A stretch of 64,000 nucleotides of DNA from QZLE01 sp033852135. GTDB lineage: Bacteria > Pseudomonadota > Gammaproteobacteria > QZLD01. Under the pieces are notes generated by a model. That model had not been told where the DNA came from, did no database searches, and worked only from the letters and a program-made list of their open reading frames with translations. This document shows positions 26,363 to 34,441 of the stretch, piece after piece. A program made the position numbers and the translations under genes. The stretch's first letter is position 1. The number at the start of each line of letters is the position of its first letter. Location: NCBI GenBank assembly GCA_033852135.1, contig JAWSVB010000005.1, positions 166,780-230,779 of the forward strand. Direction: 5' to 3'.

Positions 26363-27103
26363 CTAACTATTCTTTGTTAATTTTGCATCCAAATAATGCA
26401 AAATAGTCCTTACAACATTTATTACTAAAATTGCCTCGTGCTTTCCTATTAATTCTTCATTGGGGTGAGCCAAACTATTATTATTCCTAATAGGGATTAA
26501 TGGATCGATTATGGAAGAAAAAGACTTTAAGAGTCTATCAATTTCAGGTGAGCCTTTTGCCAGCTCATTAAAAGGATAAACATTAGTTCTAATTCCCTTA
26601 TATAAAACTGTAATACTAGACTCTTCTTTGTATTCAATATCTTTTTCATCAAGAATTGACATGAGATATCCATGTAGAGCTGTATAAACTCTATCTACTG
26701 CACTCACAGGATTTGCTGAAGAAAGCAATATCTCAGTATCATTTAAAGCCTTTTTAACTACCTCACAAGGCGAATCGATATTTTGCTGAAAAGGAGCAAC
26801 ATAATCCTTATCGTAAAAATCACTGTAAAAAGAACTATCGTTTTTCTTAATCCATCTCTTAATTTTTTCATTATTTAGCAAGATCCTTGCATTATCATCA
26901 CTACTATCAAAAATTAATTCGATGGTTTCAATAACGCTCCCGTCGTATTCAACATTTCCCCATTGCAAATCTCTTAACAGCCTTGAACTTGCAATAATAT
27001 CTTTTAAATTCGTTTCATAACCAATATTCAGCCAATCATCCTTTTTAAACACAGCAGATGCAGCTTTTGAAATTGCAGGGACAAATCTATTTTTATCCAT
27101 CAT
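26363..27103 (-). CDS. Abortive-infection family protein (Abi_C domain)
   Basis: Protein of 246 aa. The C-terminal half (about residues 125-240) matches Abi_C: SAVDRVYTALHGYLMSIL, then PLIPIRNNNSLAHPNEEL (about 207-224) and EAILVINVVRTILHYLD. The RNxxSxAHP motif resembles the HEPN-like RNase core of abortive-infection proteins. Role: suspected phage-defence effector. The partner gene lies 8 bases upstream on the same strand. Activity is inferred from the family. Confidence 0.72.
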   Translation of the reverse strand: MMDKNRFVPAISKAASAVFKKDDWLNIGYETNLKDIIASSRLLRDLQWGNVEYDGSVIETIELIFDSSDDNARILLNNEKIKRWIKKNDSSFYSDFYDKDYVAPFQQNIDSPCEVVKKALNDTEILLSSANPVSAVDRVYTALHGYLMSILDEKDIEYKEESSITVLYKGIRTNVYPFNELAKGSPEIDRLLKSFSSIIDPLIPIRNNNSLAHPNEELIGKHEAILVINVVRTILHYLDAKLTKNS

Positions 27104-27111
27104 TTTTCCGT

Positions 27112-27543
27112 TTAAGATACTTGCTTAAGGACACCAGATATTGTTTCACCACTCTCAACATCACCATCCTTGTTTGTTTCAACAATATCAATAACAAATT
27201 CTTCTTCATAAACATGACCTAATAATATGTTATCAATATGCTTTGGAAGCTTGCTTTGTGATAAGTAAATCTCATAAAAACCAGGGCCGTTATCATCGAT
27301 ATAAACTTCTGAAACAGCAGAGAGCAATTCAAGCCCTAAAGAGTATGTTTGCTCAACAAGATGAAGCGCAGCAAGAACTGCAAAATTAACATTCCCTTTT
27401 GATTTTGAAAAAACAGAGTCCTCAGACTTTCTGTACGACATATTAAATTCAATATCAGAAGGAGCGTTATCCTTAATCTTTTTTAAGTCGCATTGGTTAT
27501 AAGTTTTACGCATAGTACCTTGCTTTCCTTTTTCATTTTTCAT
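27112..27543 (-). CDS. Hypothetical protein, partner of Abi_C gene
   Basis: Soluble acidic protein of 143 aa directly upstream of the Abi_C gene (8-base gap), so probably a two-gene unit. An ATG at residue 11 (position 27513, AAGG upstream) is an alternative start. No family recognised. It could be a sensor, antitoxin or unrelated cargo. Confidence 0.45.
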   Translation of the reverse strand: MKNEKGKQGTMRKTYNQCDLKKIKDNAPSDIEFNMSYRKSEDSVFSKSKGNVNFAVLAALHLVEQTYSLGLELLSAVSEVYIDDNGPGFYEIYLSQSKLPKHIDNILLGHVYEEEFVIDIVETNKDGDVESGETISGVLKQVS

Positions 27544-27597
27544 TTTTCCAATTACATTAATAAATTAACAATCATCTTAACACCATTGACTTCTACG

Positions 27598-28331
27598 TTA
27601 TAGCGCAAGCTTATATAGCTCTGCAAGCTTACTATCTTCAAAATACATATAACCATATGTCGTTTGCAGTTCACTATGCCCTAGAATGATTGAAACTTGC
27701 TCAAGGGTGGCTGTACCACTGTTAATAGCGTTTGTTACAAAAGACCTACGGCCGCTGTGTGAACTTGCCCCATACAGCCCTGCTTTTTTGTAAATCTGCC
27801 TGATAATATGTTCTAAGGCATCACTAGCCCAATAGGTTTTAATTGATCTATCCTGCATTAACCTATCTTTCTTTGTTAAAGCATAGGCCTACCGCGATTA
27901 CTGTATAGAAATCTACTTTCAGGAATTAAACCTTGATATTGACCACCATTAATGACGGTTCCCCACCTTTTTTTAATTCTATAATCAATCCAGTCTTGAA
28001 TGATTTCTCTGGGAAGTTTATGTGTTAACCAAATTGTTCTTGGCCTTAATCCCTTACATATCGATGCAGGAAGATAAATTTCTTTGCGGATTTTACCCGA
28101 TGGGTAAAGAATCGATTTTGTTTGAAGCAGTGCTATTTCGGTAACTCTCATAGCTGAATGGCTCAAAGCTAATGCGCAGCGTTTACCTTCGCTGTGAGTC
28201 ATTAGCTTACAAATGGAAAGTGCTCTTGATTTGCTCATGTGTCCGTATATTCCTCTATAGATAAAATATACAGACAAGGCGTTTATTGCCCTGCCTAACC
28301 AGTGTAACACGGTTGTTTTCAAGACTTCCAC
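27598..28331 (-). pseudogene. Frameshifted tyrosine recombinase
   Basis: The two halves of one recombinase lie in different frames. The upstream half (28331-27876; likely true start at ATG 28238, SKSRALSICKLM) holds catalytic Arg in SHSAMRVTEI and ends RGRPML. The downstream half (27858-27598) holds HSGRRSF, LGHSELQTTY and the nucleophile region TYGYMY. A single-base shift in ATGCTTTAACAA near 27875 would join them. The slip site is not a typical programmed heptamer, so inactivation is more likely than recoding. Confidence 0.6.
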
Positions 28332-28408
28332 GGATTATATAGATGCTAATTTCTGCAAGGCAATAAATATCTATAACGCGCTGTTTTTATAGGTGTTTAG
28401 TGGCGCTT

Positions 28409-28435
28409 TCTTTACATTATACAACTTAAAGAGTA
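28409..28435. repeat. Candidate left terminal inverted repeat of recombinase island
   Basis: The sequence TTCTTTACATTATACAACT just upstream of the first recombinase gene pairs, in inverted orientation, with the right-hand candidate near 41750-41770 (12 of 19 positions by eye). Imperfect terminal repeats of about this length are reported for strand-biased circularizing elements. The exact boundary is not resolved. Confidence 0.3.
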
Positions 28436-28484
28436 GGCTGTAATTATCGCCATATGTGTCAATCTATTTTGTAAAGGAATAGCA

Positions 28485-29753
28485 ATGAACATTCGAGTCA
28501 AAATTTATAAATTTAATAACCGTTCATTTGTCAGCTTGATTAACAATAATTACTGCCCAGTCTGTCCCTACGTATCAAACTACATCAATATTAGGCTAAG
28601 TGGCTTGGGATTCAATACAAGAGTTGCATATATCAATGAAATCAAATTTCTACTAACTTACTTTTCTGGCTTAGCCGATCCAATCAACATTGTTCAACGA
28701 GTACAAGAGGGAGTTTTCCTAAAACGAGGGGAATTCAATGCATTCGTTAGTGCTGCAAAATTCACAAGTGATAGTAAGTTTAGTAATGTCGTTAATGTTA
28801 AACACTTCACTGACAAAACATTAGAAAATGCAATTCATGCAACCAATGTTTCCAATGCCTGCGTAAAAGCACATACTGTCAAAGGTCGCATAAAGCGACT
28901 TAGGCTATTCTTGGAATACCTTTATGAGCAGATACATGCAGATTTTATAGCTCCAGAAGGTGTCAAACAACGCTATGAACATCTAAATAAGGCATTAAAA
29001 GACGAGCAGGCAAACATCAGAGATTTTGATGACGTTTGTGTTGAATTCAATCATTCGGTCATTCCTAGCAACATTTTTTTCAAGCTGCTTGAAATCATTC
29101 ACCCCAAGTCTCCTAACAACCCATTTAAACACTCAAAACAACGCAATTATCTTATCATAGCGCTATTTCTAGAAACTGGACTGAGGCGAGGAGCTATCGC
29201 TAAGCTAAAAATTGAACACTGTAAGTTCTGGGGGAGCTTTGATGAAATCACGATAACACGTTCGCCAGACGACAAATCAGATCCGCGCCTTCATCGCCCA
29301 AGCCAGAAAACAAAGGCACATAAGTCTTATGTCTCACATGGGCTAATGCATCTAATAAAAACTTACATTGAAACAATAAGAGCTAGCTTTCCAGCAGCAG
29401 AAGCACACGAAATGGTGTTTATAGCGGAAATGAACACAAAAGGCTCAATCGGAAAACCCATTTCCTTGGCATCAATCAATTCTATCTTTAAGACGCTCTC
29501 GAAAAAACTGGATTTCACCATTCATCCCCATTTATTACGCCATAAATGGAATGAATTATTCACAGAAGCTGCAGAAGAACGAGGCTTAAGTAATGAAGAG
29601 ATGGATAAATTACGTAAGTACGCGATGGGCTGGTCTCGAACGTCTGTCATGGCAAGGGTTTACAATGAATTCAAGGATATAGAGACAATCAGAGAAATCC
29701 AAAAATCTCGCCAGCAACAAATTGTAAATGCAGGATATAACCGTTATGAATAA
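28485..29753 (+). CDS. Tyrosine recombinase, IntA-like first gene of recombinase quartet
   Basis: Integrase of 422 aa. Catalytic elements: Arg in ETGLRRGAIAKL (about residue 233), HPHLLRHKWN (about 346) supplying H-x-x-R, GWSRTS for the second His/Trp position and Tyr in ARVYNEF (about 392). The N-terminus has the SAM-like core-binding region. AGGA lies eight bases before the ATG. It overlaps the next recombinase gene, and the set of four matches the intA-tfp-intB-srap order of strand-biased circularizing elements. Role: excision and integration of the island. The assignment to that class rests on order and sizes. Confidence 0.72.
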   Translation: MNIRVKIYKFNNRSFVSLINNNYCPVCPYVSNYINIRLSGLGFNTRVAYINEIKFLLTYFSGLADPINIVQRVQEGVFLKRGEFNAFVSAAKFTSDSKFSNVVNVKHFTDKTLENAIHATNVSNACVKAHTVKGRIKRLRLFLEYLYEQIHADFIAPEGVKQRYEHLNKALKDEQANIRDFDDVCVEFNHSVIPSNIFFKLLEIIHPKSPNNPFKHSKQRNYLIIALFLETGLRRGAIAKLKIEHCKFWGSFDEITITRSPDDKSDPRLHRPSQKTKAHKSYVSHGLMHLIKTYIETIRASFPAAEAHEMVFIAEMNTKGSIGKPISLASINSIFKTLSKKLDFTIHPHLLRHKWNELFTEAAEERGLSNEEMDKLRKYAMGWSRTSVMARVYNEFKDIETIREIQKSRQQQIVNAGYNRYE

Positions 29754-31425
29754 GAATCCTAAGACAATCCAAAATGAAATACACCTTGAAATGCTCAAGC
29801 AGCGCTTTGACAAGGATGCAAGGTTCCTTTCTAAAGACGGATTCCCTTTTAATGCATTTGAAGAATACTGGCAATTAACTGGATTAGGGGGAAATGGTCA
29901 AGGTATTAATACCGCATGGTTACTAGAAATGGATTATGACGAAGTTACACATATTGATATACGTATAACCCTGGCATCTATCGCGCATGAACTTGCTTAT
30001 CATACTGTATATAACTCGAACTCTGTTCTCAGACAATTGAGGATAAAAAGTTTCTCAATTTCTACAATAAAGAGAATTTGGATCTCAGAAATTAAGTCTA
30101 AAAAGATGAGACTGAAATCCTTTATTTTCCGCCTCTATCGCCACGCCCCAGAGCGTTACAAAGCTATTTATGAATGGACACAAAAGTCAGAAATAAAAAA
30201 AGACAAGCCCAATATTTACTCCCCAGATAAAGGCGCCCTCAGCGATATTGAAACTCAGTCTTTTGATGTCGCTTTAAACTATCGCATTCGCGAGTTTGTT
30301 GAAACTGTCTCTGGGTCAACCAAGAAACATTCTGATGAAAACTGTAAGGGTGATTTTCTAAATTCCTTTGGAAATATAATCGCTGTGCGTTTGTTGCAGG
30401 TTTTGGTTAGACGTCCCGCTAATCTTGCTCAGCTTAAATGGTGCGACATTATCCCTGTAGGAGCAACTTTCAACGATGTAAATATTATCAATGAGTTCCA
30501 CTTCAGTGATGAGAATGAACTACAAATTCGCATGTGGAAAGCAAAACAAAAAAATGGATTCAGGCAAGCTGTAGAGAGAGAACCGCAGTTAATCAATAGC
30601 TTGATATCAAGAGAAATATTAACCTACCGCCAGGAATACCAGGCTCGTTTGACTTCCCACCTCAAATCTATTGGCATTACACTAACTGATGATGAGCTAA
30701 ATGAACTAATGGCGCGCAGCCCTCTTTTCTTCAACATTAAACTCTTTCTAACTCCGTTTTCAGGTAAATCTGAGCTGTTCAGCGCGTTAGGGCGCGGCAG
30801 CCATGCGTACCACATATCATCAACCACATTAAACAACGGTTTAATGTATGCTATATCTAAACTTAGGATCACAAGTGATCGCATCGCGGCTGGACATGTA
30901 AAAATATCAAACAACCGCATTCGACATACTGTTGGAACAAGAGGAAATCGAGCGGGATTATCTGTAACTCAGATTGCCAAACTGATAGGAAACCATCCTG
31001 AATCAACCAAGATTTATCTCGATATGAGCAATGAACAGCGTGCATGTATCGATGAAAAATTCGTTGGCAATTCGTTCTTGATACAAGCATTTTCGAAAAG
31101 CGTAACCAATCTATTAACTGATCCACAATTTACCATTGAGGATGAGTTTGGCCATAAAGTAGGACAAGCAAAGTCAATTCAAGCATGTCATTGCTGCACA
31201 GAAACACTCCCAATTGGCTGCTATGGCTGCGATAATTTTCAAGCCTTGGTAACTGGAGATCACCATGCAATTCTTAAACAGGCTGAGACAAAACTTCAGA
31301 TCCGCGTAAATATAGGAGAGTCACCAACTTCGCTCAAGCGCCTTAGAACTCAGATCAACTTCATTCAGGCCACTATTGAAGTCTGTGTCAAAATAATTGC
31401 AAAAGGACGCACGCTGAATGATTAA
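29746..31425 (+). CDS. Tyrosine-recombinase-fold protein (Tfp-like)
   Basis: Protein of 559 aa from ATG 29746 (AGGA upstream; an in-frame ATG 18 bases earlier is possible). C-terminal recombinase-like region: VRRPANLAQLKW, NNRIRHTVGTR (about 391, the first His of HxxR is Asn) and LIGNHPESTKIYLD with Tyr. A cysteine cluster, ACHCCTETLPIGCYGC (about 480-495), suggests a zinc knuckle. Coupled by overlap on both sides. In this class the second gene is reported as an auxiliary recombinase-fold protein; catalytic competence here is uncertain. Confidence 0.65.
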   Translation: MNKNPKTIQNEIHLEMLKQRFDKDARFLSKDGFPFNAFEEYWQLTGLGGNGQGINTAWLLEMDYDEVTHIDIRITLASIAHELAYHTVYNSNSVLRQLRIKSFSISTIKRIWISEIKSKKMRLKSFIFRLYRHAPERYKAIYEWTQKSEIKKDKPNIYSPDKGALSDIETQSFDVALNYRIREFVETVSGSTKKHSDENCKGDFLNSFGNIIAVRLLQVLVRRPANLAQLKWCDIIPVGATFNDVNIINEFHFSDENELQIRMWKAKQKNGFRQAVEREPQLINSLISREILTYRQEYQARLTSHLKSIGITLTDDELNELMARSPLFFNIKLFLTPFSGKSELFSALGRGSHAYHISSTTLNNGLMYAISKLRITSDRIAAGHVKISNNRIRHTVGTRGNRAGLSVTQIAKLIGNHPESTKIYLDMSNEQRACIDEKFVGNSFLIQAFSKSVTNLLTDPQFTIEDEFGHKVGQAKSIQACHCCTETLPIGCYGCDNFQALVTGDHHAILKQAETKLQIRVNIGESPTSLKRLRTQINFIQATIEVCVKIIAKGRTLND

Positions 31426-33706
31426 TAAATACCAAGCTATGATAAATACCCACATCAAAGCGCAGCAGCAAATACCACTGAATAACATTACTAATAATAT
31501 TGGCGAGCCAGCATCGTGGAATGACTTGGCATGGGTGATAAACAAACCTAATGGTACACGACTCAATTTATACTTTCTTGACCCAAATATAGTGAAAAAA
31601 CCACACTTTGCTCTCAAATCTTGCTCAAGAAAAGAGATGTTACCTGAATTATTGCGCCATATCGTCATGTGCTATGCGCTAGATCTTTTGGCATCAAACG
31701 AAATGTCTAAATCACAACTACGAAATCTGCTGCGTAGTGCAAGATACATACTTTGTTATATAGGGGAAAGAATATCTGAGATCACCCAAAGAGATATAAA
31801 TGAAATGTTCGAAGCCAATACTGGAATGACTTGGTTAGTTAGATCCAAACCTTTTATTATGTGGTGTCAGAATAACAAACTTATACGACCTTCAATAAGA
31901 ACACCTAAAATGGGCAGAGATGAAAGAGGAGACTCCTATTCACTTGAATCAGTACTTGAAAGAAAGGCAAAGAAAATGCCAGACGAACGTGCGCTCAGAG
32001 TTCTTGCGGCTATTTCAAATGATATTTTGCCTGAATGTAGCAAGTCAGCGAACATCAATACTAACGATATGCAGAGAGCTAGCTTTGTAGCATGCATGAC
32101 TACCCTTGCTATGGCATCACCTAACCGCATAGGAGCCGAACAAGTGATTCTGGCAAAACAGAGTTTAAAGTCAAGAAAAGCAACGCGTATTGAAGATGGC
32201 AAAACAGTGACTAAAGTAGTGCATTGGCTAGATTGGAATGGTTCTAAGGGCTACAAAGATAACAATAATCACATTCTTGCAAGCATGGCTGTTCCAGTAT
32301 CACGAGCAGTCGATTACCTTAATATCGTTTGTGAACCCACAAGAGTTTTATGTAGATTTTATGAAAATCCCACACAATCGCTTGAGCAATTGCTCGGCAG
32401 TTTCACATCGACAAAACTGCAAGCATTTGATAAAGACGATAGAGTCAACCTTTTTCAGCTTGGCTATATTCTCGGGTTTTACGATAACCATGAATGCAAT
32501 ATATGCTTATGGAATCCTGATAGTTCGTCGCAAGCACATTTAAAACAATACAAACATATCAGTCAACTCTGTGATAATGATATATTAATATTCAACAGCA
32601 AAAGTCTCTCAGCATTGTTAGGAATCAGGGCTAAAAACATCACAAAAATCAAGGCGGCACTAGGCCAAAGACCAACTATAGCTGAATTTCAGGAAAACTG
32701 GATTAATCACATTAAGAAAGCAACGCCGTCCTTCCCGTATCGCATAAATGCCTCCAATAAAGTAAGGCTTTCAAATGCATTGTTCTGTTTTTCTGGTGCT
32801 CAACTATTATTAAGATCACAAAAAAAAGAAAACCTGTTTAGTGGCAGTTTTTACTCCATTGAAAGCATAGATTTGTATGCACTATTCAGTGGTAAACTGA
32901 ATGGTAAATGTCACAAAAGTATATTTGAAGATTTTGGATTCAGCAGTGATATCCGTATTAGCCCCCATCAATTTCGCCACTGGCTGAACACCAAAGGTCA
33001 GGAAAGCGGCCTATCAGACGAGGTGATAGCACTATGGAGCGGTAGAACATCAATTGAACAAAATCTGGTATATGACCATGTAAGCGATTCATCAAAAATC
33101 GCTCAAATTGCTGATGTTTTGGCAACTCCGGAAAAAATCACAAAAGAGATCCGAGTCATAACTCAGGAAGAGTACCAGCAAGCCACTGGTAAAATAGCAA
33201 GTGTTACCGCAACAGGCTTCTGCACACAACAACTAGCTGTTAATCCATGCGTTTACCTGAACGATTTTGTAGCTCAATGTACCTTATGCTCTTCAAGCTG
33301 CTATGTGAACCGTGACCAAAAAGCTATCGACATCCTTGAAAAAGATTTATTGGTACAACAAATACGGTTAGACCAAATAAAAAATAATCGACACATTAAT
33401 ACCAGCGTTCGTTTGCAAAATTGGTTTATAACGCATCACCGCAACACATCGATTCTAGAACAGTTAATAACATTAATGAAACGCGAAGACATTAAAAAAG
33501 GTTCACCAATTCGCTACATTGGTGATATGGGCATTTATCGTGTTATTGATACAGCCAAACGCAGCATTGAGGAAATTAAAGCTGCATTGCCAGACTCTCG
33601 ATGCGAATTAGAAAAGCTCACCACTAATAATAAAAACCTGATTAAACAAAACGAAAATAAGCTGCTCGAAGACCTAATGTCTAAGTTTGGGATAGCTCCG
33701 GAGTAA
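31418..33706 (+). CDS. Large tyrosine recombinase, IntB-like
   Basis: Protein of 762 aa. The catalytic domain lies centrally: Arg in ASPNRIGAEQV (about 233), SPHQFRHWLN (about 517) and NLVYDHVSD with Tyr (about 551). A downstream cysteine cluster (CVYLNDFVAQCTLCSSSC, about 610-627) and a helical tail follow. ATG 31418 overlaps the upstream stop by eight bases. Third gene of the quartet; its size and C-terminal zinc-like region fit the IntB-type partner that acts with IntA on the element ends. Confidence 0.68.
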   Translation: MINKYQAMINTHIKAQQQIPLNNITNNIGEPASWNDLAWVINKPNGTRLNLYFLDPNIVKKPHFALKSCSRKEMLPELLRHIVMCYALDLLASNEMSKSQLRNLLRSARYILCYIGERISEITQRDINEMFEANTGMTWLVRSKPFIMWCQNNKLIRPSIRTPKMGRDERGDSYSLESVLERKAKKMPDERALRVLAAISNDILPECSKSANINTNDMQRASFVACMTTLAMASPNRIGAEQVILAKQSLKSRKATRIEDGKTVTKVVHWLDWNGSKGYKDNNNHILASMAVPVSRAVDYLNIVCEPTRVLCRFYENPTQSLEQLLGSFTSTKLQAFDKDDRVNLFQLGYILGFYDNHECNICLWNPDSSSQAHLKQYKHISQLCDNDILIFNSKSLSALLGIRAKNITKIKAALGQRPTIAEFQENWINHIKKATPSFPYRINASNKVRLSNALFCFSGAQLLLRSQKKENLFSGSFYSIESIDLYALFSGKLNGKCHKSIFEDFGFSSDIRISPHQFRHWLNTKGQESGLSDEVIALWSGRTSIEQNLVYDHVSDSSKIAQIADVLATPEKITKEIRVITQEEYQQATGKIASVTATGFCTQQLAVNPCVYLNDFVAQCTLCSSSCYVNRDQKAIDILEKDLLVQQIRLDQIKNNRHINTSVRLQNWFITHHRNTSILEQLITLMKREDIKKGSPIRYIGDMGIYRVIDTAKRSIEEIKAALPDSRCELEKLTTNNKNLIKQNENKLLEDLMSKFGIAPE

Positions 33707-33709
33707 TTT

Positions 33710-34111
33710 ATGGCATCACCTTCTCTCTCATCCAAGCAACAACGCGCTATTGAAACTCTGCTCCGTAAATGGAAAAAAAAGCTCACATGGGAGTTATTGG
33801 TTCAGACTATCCAGAAAGAATTTAGCATTAAAACGACACGCCAAACATTATGCACGTACACTGCAATAAAAAATGAATACGACCGAAAAAAATTAGAACT
33901 TCGTGGGGTAACTTCACAAGTAATTCGAAACATCTCAAAGTCAGATTTAAGCTTATTGGAAAAAATAGAGCATTTAGAAGCCGAAAACGCTATTCAGAAA
34001 CGGCAACTCGATGAGCAGCTGCGAATGATTGAGCGTATTTTTGCTAATGCTTCTGACATTCCGAGCCTTAACCTAAACCAACTGGTTAAACCTCGAAGTG
34101 AAGAGAGATAA
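33710..34111 (+). CDS. Small auxiliary recombination protein (Srap/TnpC-like)
   Basis: Basic, coiled-coil protein of 133 aa that starts 3 bases after the large recombinase. Its N-terminal part is HTH-like (TWELLVQTIQKEFSIKTTRQ), followed by a coiled coil (about residues 80-112). Small coiled-coil partners of this kind occur as TnpC in Tn554-type elements and as Srap in strand-biased circularizing elements. Probable role: assists recombination. No signature residues prove this. Confidence 0.6.
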   Translation: MASPSLSSKQQRAIETLLRKWKKKLTWELLVQTIQKEFSIKTTRQTLCTYTAIKNEYDRKKLELRGVTSQVIRNISKSDLSLLEKIEHLEAENAIQKRQLDEQLRMIERIFANASDIPSLNLNQLVKPRSEER

Positions 34112-34238
34112 TTGTTATACAAGAAAAATCAGCAATAAAGGGTAACTCAGTGCTCAATGTACTTTCACATAGACAATCCTTGTCGATTCCTCAATTTTCC
34201 CTTATTCTCTCAATTATAAAATTAACAGGATGAATTGA

Positions 34239-34427
34239 ATGGGCGATGAAATCTTAACCCTAAAAGAAGTTGCTGAGTATCTAAAGCTAGCTGAAAAGAC
34301 AGCCTACCGATTGGCATCAGAAGGTAAACTCCCTGGATTCAAAGCTGGTGGTAGCTGGCGATTTAAGCAGGAAGACGTCCAAAGATGGATCGAAGAGCAA
34401 AAAAAATCTAGTAAAAATGCTAATTAA
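34239..34427 (+). CDS. Excisionase-type HTH DNA-binding protein
   Basis: Winged HTH protein of 62 aa of the MerR/excisionase group. LTLKEVAEYLKLAEKTAYRL (residues 6-25) is the helix-turn-helix, followed by the wing GKLPGFKAGGSWRFKQEDVQ. AGGA lies ten bases before ATG 34239. It leads the cargo operon after a 127-base gap, so it may regulate the methyltransferase/nuclease genes like a restriction controller, or aid excision. Small HTH genes of this type are common in front of R-M-like operons. Confidence 0.72.
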   Translation: MGDEILTLKEVAEYLKLAEKTAYRLASEGKLPGFKAGGSWRFKQEDVQRWIEEQKKSSKNAN

Positions 34428-34441
34428 GTTGGGATATTCCA

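Noticed and set aside
27862..27890. Programmed -1 frameshift in the split recombinase
   Set aside because: The slip region lacks an X XXY YYZ heptamer in the right frame, so simple inactivation is more likely.
28485..34111. Reading the recombinase module as a gamma-mobile-trio (GmtY-GmtZ-GmtX) or Tn554 TnpABC element
   Set aside because: Those have three genes with other sizes; here four genes include two catalytic-looking recombinases, a recombinase-fold protein and a small coiled-coil protein, closer to intA-tfp-intB-srap. Not excluded without a search.
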